Of a DNA stretch of 64,000 nt, positions 38,087 through 46,004 are shown in pieces (position 1 is the stretch's first letter; the number at the start of each line of letters is the position of its first letter). The stretch comes from Methanoregula sp. GTDB lineage: Archaea; Halobacteriota; Methanomicrobia; Methanomicrobiales; Methanospirillaceae. The stretch covers positions 50,506 to 114,505 of the forward strand of contig JAUYTV010000040.1 in NCBI GenBank assembly GCA_030694985.1, in the 5' to 3' direction. Position numbers and translations under genes: made by a program. The notes under the pieces are model-generated. The model was not told the DNA's origin, did no database searches, and saw nothing but the letters and a program-made list of their open reading frames with translations.

Positions 38087-38320
38087 ATGGCAGAAGCAAA
38101 AGGCGGACAGGTAGAAATTGCAAACAAGAGGGTAGCTCTCACCCCGAGTACATGGGCAGCACTCTCAAATATAAAAGCTCCGGGAAAGTCCCTTGGCGAT
38201 ACGGTATCTGATCTCATCACTGAGCATCAGAAGAGGGCGCTGGAGCGGGACCTCGACGAGATTGACGCGAATGGTCAGTTCACCACCTGGGAAAAAGCTA
38301 AGAAAGAACTCGGACTCTGA
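38087..38320 (+). CDS. Antitoxin of a RelE/ParE-type pair
   Basis: A 77-residue protein reading VALTPSTWAALSNIKAPGKSLGDTVSDLI then an acidic tail (RDLDEIDANG) and KAKKELGL. The pattern of a short DNA-binding part and a toxin-wrapping tail is that of archaeal antitoxins. ATG 38087 has GAGGAGAGG about 8 bases upstream. The toxin gene follows after 11 bases. The TGTACAA-type repeats upstream could be the operator for autoregulation. Confidence 0.8.
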   Translation: MAEAKGGQVEIANKRVALTPSTWAALSNIKAPGKSLGDTVSDLITEHQKRALERDLDEIDANGQFTTWEKAKKELGL

Positions 38321-38331
38321 CGGGAGGTATC

Positions 38332-38598
38332 GTGAGGATCAAAATCGAAGATAATGTAAAAGATTTCATCCGTGAACTCCCAGAGAAAGATCGCCGTGTG
38401 ATCGGTGAACATATCGACCGACTATCTGAACATCCGAGTGCTACGGGAAATATCAAAAAACTCCATACAAAAAAACCACGGTGGCGTATGCACATATCGA
38501 TGAAATATACCCTGTTCTATTACGTCGATGCCGACATGGTATGGGTTGATAAAATTATGACGATTGAACAGGCTCATAAGAAGTACGGGAAGATCTAA
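38332..38598 (+). CDS. RelE/ParE family toxin
   Basis: An 88-residue basic protein: VKDFIRELPEKDRRVIGEHIDRL, then KKLHTKKPRWRMHISMKYTLFYYVD and VWVDKIMTIEQAHKKYGK. This matches the RelE/ParE fold of mRNA-cleaving or gyrase-blocking toxins. It starts at GTG 38332 with GGGAGGT 5 bases upstream, directly after the antitoxin gene. It lies just inside the right inverted repeat and would keep the element in the cell. Confidence 0.85.
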   Translation: MRIKIEDNVKDFIRELPEKDRRVIGEHIDRLSEHPSATGNIKKLHTKKPRWRMHISMKYTLFYYVDADMVWVDKIMTIEQAHKKYGKI

Positions 38599-38687
38599 CC
38601 CGTGAGATTTTTTTTAAAATTTGATTTTGCGGGAATTGCATTATATTGACAGCTGATCTGTCGTGAAAACCCCGGGCAAATATATTC

Positions 38688-38999
38688 TTGTCCCCCAACC
38701 ATACAAGAAGCCCGTGCCCCCATAAGGGGGCTATCCTGTCCCGGCCCAGCGGCCCGAGGGAGCACCGCTTCAGGGTGCGAAGGTAACGAACCGCATCAGC
38801 GGTGAGTCCGAGCCCCTGATGCGTCGTGCGGACGAGTCACTGAGCGTTAGTCATGAGTACGATCAACAGCGACGAACACGATGCGAAGCATGGTGTGAGG
38901 AGCGGGCGAAAGCAGCCGACGGCGACAGAGCGAAGCGACGAGCCGTGGGCGTACTACATCTCAACAGAACAACTCCGGGAAAACAAGGGAGGTGATGTG
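38688..38999 (-). repeat. Long inverted repeat, right copy
   Basis: The inverse of 35187-35498. The same hairpins occur: GCCCCC-ATAA-GGGGGC (38716-38731) and CGCATCAG/CTGATGCG (38791-38822). On the plus strand the frame MSTINSDEHDAKHGVRS begins at 38853 and here stays open to 39260, while the left copy stops after 39 codons. The copy ends near a further inverted match, ACATGACCGACCGAT at 39031-39045. Confidence 0.85.
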
Positions 39000-39527
39000 A
39001 GCGGAACGGGCGAAAAGCCCGTGGAGACGAACATGACCGACCGATATTCATGTCAGCAAAAAGATCCTGGCGCAATTGTATTTTGTCAGCATGTTGATCG
39101 CCGCCCACGTCGCACACTTCGCACAGCTTCGCCGTGCTCGCCCCCGCTCCGCGACCCGCTTCCTCTTATTTCTACCCAAAACCCCATTTTTCAGACCCCC
39201 CCGGAAAAAATGACCTCGCTAATGGCCCTTTGTAGGGCAGATCTCTCCTCAAACGGGTAAACCACCGGGTAAAACAAAACGCGCTTTAAGGGGCCTTTTA
39301 GAGGCTTCATTTTTTAAGGACAATCCAGCCGTATTTTGGCAAACAGGGCGAGATACGGGCACTTATTTTCACATATCAGAACCAGACGGTTTTAGAGGGG
39401 GTTTCCGGACGGGAATACGGCAATCGGAGCCCAATTTGGGCTTGTTTTCACTCATGGTACATGCCCCCTATTACAAGCATCTTTCACGACGTTAAAAATA
39501 GGAGAAAATTGTCTCTCCCCCCACAAT
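39000..39527. other. Gene-free stretch beyond the right repeat
   Basis: Apart from the tail of the frame that starts within the repeat at 38853, no gene is visible. The bases 39160-39520 are low in coding signal, with short C and A runs such as ACCCCATTTTTCAGACCCCCC. Nothing repeats the left side beyond 39046. I see no terminator or promoter of note. Confidence 0.35.
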
Positions 39528-39740
39528 CTACCTTTCTGCAATCCTGCGCCGTAGCATAGAATTTTCTGAGGACTTCACCGTGATCGTAAAAAAACGTCCG
39601 GTTCCTTGTCGCACTTCGATTAAGGCAATTGTCTCTTGCTTCTTTTTTATCTGGTCCGCAATTGCTCGTGAAAGAAAATAGAACGGTATGCCTTCAATCC
39701 GTTCCGTTTTTATTTCAGGAGATTTCGTATCAACGGGCAT
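39528..39740 (-). CDS. Small protein of unknown function
   Basis: A 70-residue protein beginning MPVDTKSPEIKTERIEGIPF, mixed charged and hydrophobic. The ATG at 39740 has GGAGGGTG 3 bases upstream, an unusually strong ribosome binding site for this window, which is the main support for it being real. No motif was recognised; the size and RTITVK-like strands could fit an antitoxin or a small DNA-binding protein. Confidence 0.5.
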   Translation of the reverse strand: MPVDTKSPEIKTERIEGIPFYFLSRAIADQIKKKQETIALIEVRQGTGRFFTITVKSSENSMLRRRIAER

Positions 39741-40707
39741 CACACCCTCCACGAAGTATAAGCATCGATGAAAATTTCACGCGTGAACCACCGTTTTGCT
39801 TTCCCAATTAATCAGGTTTTCACCCGGAGTATGAGGGGGTGATCTTTTTCCATGATTTCTGTTCCCCTGTTCAGGGAAATTTCAAAAATTTGGGACCGAG
39901 GAATTAGCCGGAGTCCGGGATCGTTTTTTACTACGGACTCTCTTTCCGCAGACATCGTTACAGGTTTTTTCATCAAGAACTCCATGTTGCCAAGTTTGAC
40001 TAGGGTGAACGTCCTTGAATTTCAGGAATTTCGTAAACCCCCTGGACCCGGATTGTTAAAGTAGTTTTTTGGGGATTAAAGGCTTTGGATTTGAGGGTTT
40101 TACGGGCTTCAAATCGAAAACGGAGGGTTATACACTTTCACACCACGCTCGCGCAGTATATATCTGGTTGCGATTATTTGTGTGGATTTGGCAGAAAAAT
40201 TGGTAATGGAATGGGATGTGCGTGATGGGTGAATTATGCTTCACCATTTCGGGAAGTGTGATAGGGAGTAATCTTTAGCTGCCAAAACGAAAACCAAAAC
40301 GAGTGAAACAGGGATGAAATCTCACCCCCGGTTCACGGTCCGGACTGACCAATCATCCCGACCACCAGCGGCGCCGTCACCGGGTCCACCATTCGGGTGT
40401 TTTCACCAACTCAAATTAGCGAAAACAAGAAGTGAAAACAACGCTCACACGCACAGAGTGAAAATTATATTCTATACATCAAGGGATCTTGTTATCGAAT
40501 TAGTAAGGTGATCCTAGTTGAAGGCGTGCAAAATCTGTGCTATACATAGCGATAAAAATTTCAGTGTTTGTCAGATATTTCATCCGTCCGCTTTGAGCAA
40601 TTTACTGAATCATAACATTCCCTCAAAACATCGATCATACCTAAAAAATTGTGACGCCATGTATAAAAGAAAATTGTTTAAACAATGAACACGAAAAAAA
40701 GCTTATT
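39741..40707. other. Gene-free stretch before the peptide cluster
   Basis: No convincing gene. Frames at 39852-40064 (plus) and 40314-40511 (plus) lack ribosome binding sites and known motifs. The part 40140-40230 contains AGTATATATCTGG, a possible TATA box with no gene following. The part from 40500 to 40700 is AT-rich and likely contains the promoter of the peptide cluster. It could also be decayed sequence. Confidence 0.35.
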
Positions 40708-40956
40708 ATGAAACAATGGCAGCCCCCGGAAATTATCGCGATGACACGAAGTGTACCCGAAGATTCTGTATTGATCCGCCCCCCTCGTACCATAGATGAG
40801 GGTTGTTATATCACATACAGGGAAAAAGACTTGCTACAATATGAGAAGATGAAATGGGAACAGCCAGAATTAAGTGTTATAATAAGAAGTAAATCCGACG
40901 AAAATTTGTTGGCAGCTGGCTTGAATGCGTTTGATATGCGGTGCAGGATAGGTTAA
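40708..40956 (+). CDS. RiPP precursor peptide with duplicated leader-like motif
   Basis: An 82-residue protein with two copies of one motif: MKQWQPPEIIAMTRSVPEDS at its start, and MKWEQPELSVIIRSKSDEN from Met48. Both follow W-x-x-P-E-(I/L)...RS...(D/E)...L. Such motifs head precursor peptides of radical SAM-modified products, as I recall. The tails carry single cysteines: EGCYI (residue 33) and MRCRIG (residue 79). Downstream genes encode a PqqD-like chaperone and a radical SAM/SPASM enzyme. A GTG at 40651 is an in-frame alternative start; Met48 could start a second, separate peptide. Confidence 0.6.
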   Translation: MKQWQPPEIIAMTRSVPEDSVLIRPPRTIDEGCYITYREKDLLQYEKMKWEQPELSVIIRSKSDENLLAAGLNAFDMRCRIG

Positions 40957-41116
40957 ACGGTGAAATCCCTTTAGTTATGAGGTGTGTCAGTTTCTCATTT
41001 AAAATAAATAGTACATACTATACTATCGAAAGAGGCAAGATACGTTGTTCCCTCAAATTTCCTATTGATACACTCTTTTAATACATTTGTTATTTAAAAG
41101 CAAAGATGGTGAATCT

Positions 41117-41428
41117 GTGAATATATCAATCTCCCTTGATTCCGTGTACGTCCCGTCCGAAGACATTGTTTCGCGGGATATTGTGGGGAAAAGGGTAATC
41201 GTTCCCATTGGGTCGGGGATCGGTGACATTGAAGACGAGATCTACATGTTAAACGAGACCGGAAGGGCTATCTGGGACAAACTTGACGGGGAAAAGAGTC
41301 TTCAGGAAATTGCTGAAACCCTTGCAGTTGAATATAATGCACCAACCGTTGAGGTAAAAAAGGATGTGCTAGGTATCGTCGCTGAGCTCTTCAGAAGGAA
41401 AATGGTTGTTGCAGTTGAAAAAGATTGA
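41117..41428 (+). CDS. PqqD-like peptide chaperone
   Basis: A 103-residue protein with the PqqD winged-helix pattern: VIVPIG...YMLNETGRAIWDKLDGEKSLQEIAETL and VKKDVLGIVAELFRRKMV. PqqD domains hold the precursor leader and pass it to the radical SAM enzyme. GTG 41117 has GGTGA 4 bases upstream and gives a normal length; a TTG at 41087 in frame lacks one. It lies between the precursor and the maturase gene. Confidence 0.82.
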   Translation: MNISISLDSVYVPSEDIVSRDIVGKRVIVPIGSGIGDIEDEIYMLNETGRAIWDKLDGEKSLQEIAETLAVEYNAPTVEVKKDVLGIVAELFRRKMVVAVEKD

Positions 41429-41570
41429 ATTTTATGAGACAGATAATGATCATACTCGAACTATCAAAGGCAGTCACTTATGGGAAACATCTTCGGTTCT
41501 AGATGAGCAACTCGATTATGAGATCAAGAAAATAGGCAAGCCGAAAGCGGCGATTTTCTGGTCCGTGTAA
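41415..41570 (+). CDS. Possible 51-residue ORF between pqqD and the radical SAM gene
   Basis: A frame from TTG 41415 to TAA 41568-41570, overlapping the end of the PqqD gene by 14 bases. It reads LKKIEFYETDNDHTRT at its start and ends KPKAAIFWSV, with no cysteine. The composition is protein-like and it fills the gap before the next gene, so it may be a cluster component. No ribosome binding site is seen and the start is TTG, so this remains uncertain. Confidence 0.35.
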   Translation: MKKIEFYETDNDHTRTIKGSHLWETSSVLDEQLDYEIKKIGKPKAAIFWSV

Positions 41571-41596
41571 GAATAAACAAAAGGAAAACAATACCG

Positions 41597-42724
41597 ATGA
41601 CAACCCAGTTATTCAAGGAAAAACCATTTCAGGAATCTGCCCTATGGGATACGATGATGGAGAAGAATGCGTGCACCTCCTTCACACTTGAGCTGACCGC
41701 CCGGTGCAACAACAACTGTCGTCACTGCTATATCAACCTCCCGGCTGGGGATACCACCGCGAGGATGCAGGAACTAAGCGTCGGGCAGATCATGGATATC
41801 GCCGACCAGGCGGTCAGAATGGGGGCGATCTGGTGCACCATCACTGGGGGTGAACCCCTTATCAGGCCCGATTTTGCTGAGATTTACATCGGCCTCAAGA
41901 AAAAAGGGCTCCTTGTATCGGTCATGACCAATGCCACCCTCGTAACTGGAGAACTGGTGAAGCTTTTCCTGCGTTACCCCCCCCGGGATATTGAGATAAC
42001 CGTCTATGGCGTAACGCGGGAGACCTATGAAGCGGTGAGCCGGAGGGCGGGCTCCTTCAATGCTTTCATGCGAGGACTTGATCTGCTACTCGATGCGGGC
42101 ATCAAAATTCGGCTCAAAGCGATAGCAATCCGCTCAAACTTACACGAAATTCAGAAAATAGCAGAATTTTCCCAGTTGCGCACCAAGGATTACTACCGTT
42201 TCGATCCCCAGATTATCTTGAGAATTGACCATGATCCAGTACGAAATAACGAGATTCGAAATGAAAGGCTCACCCCAGATGAAATTGTGGCACTGGAACA
42301 ATCGGATGCTGACCGGACAAAAGCCCTGGAGAAAAACTGTGATAAACTGATTATGTCCAAACTCTCTCTTGCTGAAAGTAACCATCTCTTCCAATGCGGT
42401 GCAGGCAAAGAGGTTTTTAACGTGAGCCCGGATGGTATGTTTCGGTTGTGTATGTCCCTCTGTCACCCTGATTGTGTCTATGACTTAAAAACGGGCAGTC
42501 TGGCAGATGCTTGGCAGAACTTTATACCCAAAGTGAGGGACATGCAGTCAAACCAGAAGGACTTTTTAAGTAACTGTCAGGTTTGTCCCATTATCAATCT
42601 CTGTCTCTGGTGTCCTGGTCATGCATATCTTGAAACCGGCAGGCTAGATGAAATGGTTGATTATTTCTGCCGGGTTGCACATGCACGGGCAAAAGCTCTC
42701 GGGTACACCAAAGGAACCGGATAA
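41597..42724 (+). CDS. Radical SAM/SPASM peptide maturase
   Basis: A 375-residue protein: LTARCNNNCRHC supplies the CxxxCxxC of the SAM-binding cluster (Cys37, 41, 44), ITGGEPLIRPDF is the SAM-contact motif, and a C-terminal SPASM domain has cysteines in FQCGAGKEVF, LCMSLCHPDC and CQVCPIINLCLWCPG. Such enzymes install thioether or carbon bonds in small peptides. It follows precursor and PqqD genes, which supports peptide maturation. The exact reaction cannot be told. Confidence 0.88.
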   Translation: MTTQLFKEKPFQESALWDTMMEKNACTSFTLELTARCNNNCRHCYINLPAGDTTARMQELSVGQIMDIADQAVRMGAIWCTITGGEPLIRPDFAEIYIGLKKKGLLVSVMTNATLVTGELVKLFLRYPPRDIEITVYGVTRETYEAVSRRAGSFNAFMRGLDLLLDAGIKIRLKAIAIRSNLHEIQKIAEFSQLRTKDYYRFDPQIILRIDHDPVRNNEIRNERLTPDEIVALEQSDADRTKALEKNCDKLIMSKLSLAESNHLFQCGAGKEVFNVSPDGMFRLCMSLCHPDCVYDLKTGSLADAWQNFIPKVRDMQSNQKDFLSNCQVCPIINLCLWCPGHAYLETGRLDEMVDYFCRVAHARAKALGYTKGTG

Positions 42725-42754
42725 CGGAAATCCCTGCACCTGATATCAAAATTT

Positions 42755-43336
42755 TTACCCCATCCCCGTAATAATCCCGACAACCTGCTGAGCCGTCACC
42801 GGGTCTACCACCCGGGTCAGCACGAGGCCGGCCATCACGACGAACAAAGTCCAGAAGACTCTCTTCACCTGCTCGTTCTTCCCGAACGCCTCGATCGCCG
42901 CATCAGCATCCGCCTTCATTGCCTGTTGCAAAATTTTCGGCAGGAACACAAACAACGGAAGGAACAGGACCGCAGCACCGGTGAACGCAAGAGTGATCTC
43001 TGCCCGGCCTGCAAGGAAAATCCCAACCGGAACCGCAAACACACCGGCCAGCATCGCGGCCATTCCGACCTCGCCAAACCAGAAATAATGCCGCTTATCG
43101 GAATAGTTCAATCGCTCTTCATTCGTAAGCGCTGACAGGTCAAAGATACCAAGCGTGTTCAGCATCCCATACCAAACCGCATGAGTCTCCTCCGGGTCCG
43201 CAATGAGACCGAGAAAAAGCACTGCAACCGGTACAATCAGAAGAATGAGAGGAAGATGGGCCAGCACAAAGACCAGCCCGAGCAGGATCCCGGTCCCGCA
43301 TATCGCGGCCCGGGTCTGCAACTCATTCTCGAACAT
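42755..43336 (-). CDS. Membrane protein, last gene of a four-gene unknown module
   Basis: A 193-residue protein with about five hydrophobic segments (two near residues 10-40, then near 95, 118 and 165) and a soluble stretch with SALTNEERLNYSDKRHYFWFG after the second. The ATG at 43336 overlaps the end of the previous gene by 14 bases. No family is recognised. The frame continues upstream to 43531 but that is a shadow of the preceding gene. Confidence 0.7.
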   Translation of the reverse strand: MFENELQTRAAICGTGILLGLVFVLAHLPLILLIVPVAVLFLGLIADPEETHAVWYGMLNTLGIFDLSALTNEERLNYSDKRHYFWFGEVGMAAMLAGVFAVPVGIFLAGRAEITLAFTGAAVLFLPLFVFLPKILQQAMKADADAAIEAFGKNEQVKRVFWTLFVVMAGLVLTRVVDPVTAQQVVGIITGMG

Positions 43337-43805
43337 CGGCACTCTCCGCAATCCGGATCTCAAACACCGGGCTGATGTACCCGCCATTCTCCGGGCTGAA
43401 ATCCCGGCCCCGGCCCATCTGGGCAAACTTGCGCCGACCGGTCCGGATCTGGACCGTGTGGATCCCGGGCGCTCGTGGGTAAACCCGGCGACCGTCAATG
43501 TCGTGCATCTCCTCATACGGTGGAATGTCAAACCAGTCCGGCCAGAACCGGACGCCTCGCGGAATATCGGTTCCCCGGCGCAGGTCCAGCATCCGCATCG
43601 GGGAAAGATTATCGTAGATTATATCGATTATCAAATTTTCATCGCTCAGCTCCGGGTGCAGGTCCAGTTCATAGAAAATCGGATTGCGCCGCACTTCGTC
43701 CCGGGTGAGGGGGGTGTTTATTGTGAGAGGGTCAAGCCCCCCGAATTTTCCCCGATAGAGACCGGTCACCGTAGCGACCGGCTGCTGTGCGATTTCAGAT
43801 TGCAT
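43323..43805 (-). CDS. Soluble protein, third gene of the unknown module
   Basis: A 160-residue protein without signal peptide or membrane helix. Notable parts are GLYRGKFGGLDPLTINTPLTRDEVRRNP, a tryptophan-rich RFWPDWFDIPP and a C-terminal beta stretch. ATG 43805 has AAGGAGA 6 bases upstream. It overlaps the small gene before it. No family known. Confidence 0.7.
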   Translation of the reverse strand: MQSEIAQQPVATVTGLYRGKFGGLDPLTINTPLTRDEVRRNPIFYELDLHPELSDENLIIDIIYDNLSPMRMLDLRRGTDIPRGVRFWPDWFDIPPYEEMHDIDGRRVYPRAPGIHTVQIRTGRRKFAQMGRGRDFSPENGGYISPVFEIRIAESADVRE

Positions 43806-43959
43806 GATAATTCTCCTTGTGATTCTCGTGTTCTGCCCGGAGTTTCTTGAACTCCTCGACGATTTCATCATATTTACCGATCTTCTGGTGGATCGTAAAC
43901 AGTACGGGATAAATCGGAAGCACAGCTCCGAGCATGATTCCTAAAGTTTCAATTTCCAT
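43795..43959 (-). CDS. Small membrane-anchored coiled-coil protein
   Basis: A 54-residue protein, too short for usual gene callers: one hydrophobic segment (LGIMLGAVLPIYPVLFTI) followed by a charged helix (EIVEEFKKLRAEHENHKEN). GAGG lies about 7 bases before the ATG at 43959. Its last codons overlap the start of the next gene. The layout is that of a spanin-like or scaffold-type small protein, but no function is assigned. Confidence 0.6.
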   Translation of the reverse strand: MEIETLGIMLGAVLPIYPVLFTIHQKIGKYDEIVEEFKKLRAEHENHKENYHAI

Positions 43960-44049
43960 AACGGTCCTCTTAAAAAAAAGACGAGAGGACCAAAAAGAGA
44001 GGGACCAAGGAAGGTCGCCTCCCTCCCGAGTCTTTTCGTCCTCGTGAAT

Positions 44050-44553
44050 CTAGGCGAGGGCCGCCACAGTGTCTGCCCAGGTCTCAACCTTTGTCCGGAT
44101 GGCTTCATCCGCATAGGACGTGAGGGACAGGCGTTTGCGGCTGAACGTTATATTGAACAGTTCGCCATTTGCGTCATGACACCTGATGGTCGCACTGTAC
44201 GTCTCGTTGTCAGCGTCACGAACGGCAGTGCCGCCGTGTGCAGCGGTGACCGGGGCACTGGCGAGCAGTGCGGTTGCACCTGCATTGAAACCGGCAATGG
44301 TGCTGTACTTGTCCGACAGGCTGCCGACAGTTTTTGCTTCGGAGTCCTGGTAGACGAGCTTCACCGTGTAGCTCTCCTTGGTCTTTTCGACCGGGTCGTG
44401 GGTTACACCGGCAGTCATATACGATACACACGCGAACGGGTTGTCGGTGATGACCGACTGGACGATTGAGTTGAACGTTGTTACGTCTTCAATCTGGCTC
44501 GCGAGTTCGCGAATCGCGCTTTTGGTTTCTGAACTCTGTACGAAATCTGCCAT
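44050..44553 (-). CDS. Soluble protein, first gene of the unknown module
   Basis: A 167-residue protein beginning MADFVQSSETK, with SIVQSVITDNPFACVSYMTAGVTH, LVYQDSEAKTVGSLSDKYS and a C-terminal TKVETWADTVAALA. It has no signal peptide. GGGTGGGAG lies before the ATG at 44553, suggesting strong expression. A structural or coat protein is possible from composition (many small residues, single repeat unit length) but is not shown. A GC-rich bias is shared by the other three genes of the module. Confidence 0.7.
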   Translation of the reverse strand: MADFVQSSETKSAIRELASQIEDVTTFNSIVQSVITDNPFACVSYMTAGVTHDPVEKTKESYTVKLVYQDSEAKTVGSLSDKYSTIAGFNAGATALLASAPVTAAHGGTAVRDADNETYSATIRCHDANGELFNITFSRKRLSLTSYADEAIRTKVETWADTVAALA

Positions 44554-44732
44554 TGATTTTCTCCCACCCTTGGGCCCTCGGGCTATAGTCATATTTTACG
44601 GATGGTGATTTATGCGTGTCTTGTTAATGGGCGATATACTCGGGGAGAAAAATAATTTTTTACGGGGAAGGTTGGACATCAATGCTGGATTATTAACAAA
44701 TTATTTTAATTGAGCGATGTCCATTAGCATCT

Positions 44733-45008
44733 ATGCTGTACCCCATTCCCCCAAGTGAAAAGAAAAAAGCAGTCCAATATCTCATTGACAACATTCCCAC
44801 CGAAACATTGGAAAAGGTTGCAGAATGTATGAAAGAAGATAGTAAAAATTGGGGAGTATTAAATCATCATGGTTTTGGAACATACGTAAGAAATCTACTC
44901 CGTAAAGGTGAGTTTGACTGGGGACCAATCGATCTGGATAAAGTATGGATCGGGCTGGTTGAAAAAGCAGCAAAGAAAAAATTGGGTAAAGCAGTATTTA
45001 CGAAGTAG
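44733..45008 (+). CDS. Small protein, possible DUF6794-like
   Basis: A 91-residue protein: AVQYLIDNIPTETLEKVAECM, then HHGFGTYVRNLLRKGEFDWGPIDLDKVWIGLVEKAA. The GFGxxxRNxLR...W pattern resembles small bacterial proteins I associate with DUF6794, often found in accessory regions. It is AT-rich compared with the module before it. Its function is unknown. Confidence 0.6.
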   Translation: MLYPIPPSEKKKAVQYLIDNIPTETLEKVAECMKEDSKNWGVLNHHGFGTYVRNLLRKGEFDWGPIDLDKVWIGLVEKAAKKKLGKAVFTK

Positions 45009-45086
45009 AAGTGAGGAAAATAAAACAGGAGATGGTTAAAAAAATAAAGTAATTTGGAAGGGGATTTAACATAAATGTCGAATAGG

Positions 45087-45308
45087 CTATTTCCTTGCAC
45101 GAGTCGAGAACAAAAGCTCGTATAAATTGTAACAGCAGTTTAAAATTATCAAACCGAACGCAGCTAATAATGGGGCTGTAGATAATGGAGGTGTGGCAAT
45201 TTGCCATGCGTTCATCCACACAAAAATATAACCGATCATCGAGAGTGCAAGAGTGAAAGCAAACAGATAAGCCAGCACTACAAAAAACGACGGGCAATTG
45301 TTAGACAT
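45087..45308 (-). CDS. Small two-helix membrane protein
   Basis: A 73-residue protein with two hydrophobic stretches (FFVVLAYLFAFTLALSMIGYIF and APLLAAFGLIILNCC) and a basic end. No ribosome binding site is visible, so support is the amphipathic layout only. It has no recognised family. Confidence 0.4.
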   Translation of the reverse strand: MSNNCPSFFVVLAYLFAFTLALSMIGYIFVWMNAWQIATPPLSTAPLLAAFGLIILNCCYNLYELLFSTRARK

Positions 45309-45410
45309 GATATTGTGTATTTTGTTTGGGTGGTGTTATGCTTTCGGTATCTGACGAGACTTTGGCCAATATAACTGGAATGGGGAGGTCTGTTGTCAAT
45401 GCTGGAGGGG

Positions 45411-45935
45411 CTATAACCCTGTACACTTTTTTCCTATAAGTTTTTGAATGAAATCTGTTGAGAGACGTTCTGGATCTTCCTTCATTGTTTCGTGATGTTC
45501 GGTGATTATATCGCAAGTAGATTTGACCCGGGGATTTTCTATATCATTCAACCCCCATCTTTTCCTTTGAGCCACACACATTTTCTCGCGTGATTCTGCT
45601 GATACAGTCCTCCCTCTGTGTGCTTTGATTAATATCTGGCGGTGTTCTTCTGATAGGGTTTTTCCTTTGCGTACTTCACTCATTTTCCGAATGTGTTCTT
45701 CTGATTTGGGTTTTCCTTTTAGAGCCTTGCTCAGTTTCTGTCGTTGTTCGGGGTTTATGCTTTTTCCTTTATTTGCTAGGCTTAGTTTTTTTCGTTGTTC
45801 TTGGGATATGATTTTCCCTTTGCCTGCCTCACTCAATTTCCGCCGGTGCTCTTCTGACAGGGTTCTTCCTTTCAGCGCCTCGCTTATTTTCCGCCGCATT
45901 TCTTCTGCCTTAACCGGGTCTTTGGGTAGTGGCAT
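45411..45935 (-). CDS. NUMOD3 repeat DNA-binding protein without nuclease domain
   Basis: A 174-residue protein with about six tandem 17-residue units of the form RRKLSEA-KGK-(I/L)SEEH, the NUMOD3 motif that binds DNA in homing endonucleases. Here no GIY-YIG or HNH domain is attached. The end holds ENPRVKSTCDIITEHHE. The start at 45935 leaves room for the promoter shared with the RHH gene; an in-frame ATG at 46004 would abut the divergent RHH start codon. It may be a nuclease remnant or a stand-alone DNA-binding protein. Confidence 0.7.
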   Translation of the reverse strand: MPLPKDPVKAEEMRRKISEALKGRTLSEEHRRKLSEAGKGKIISQEQRKKLSLANKGKSINPEQRQKLSKALKGKPKSEEHIRKMSEVRKGKTLSEEHRQILIKAHRGRTVSAESREKMCVAQRKRWGLNDIENPRVKSTCDIITEHHETMKEDPERLSTDFIQKLIGKKCTGL

Positions 45936-46004
45936 ATTGGGTATATTTTGTTTGGCTGCTGTTATTCCCTTCTGTTTAATGCCATTCACCGACAACTCTA
46001 CCAC

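Noticed and set aside
38853..39260. 135-codon plus frame that begins inside the right inverted repeat
   Set aside because: The matching frame in the left copy stops after 39 codons and the substitutions do not look like coding constraint; kept only as part of the repeat.
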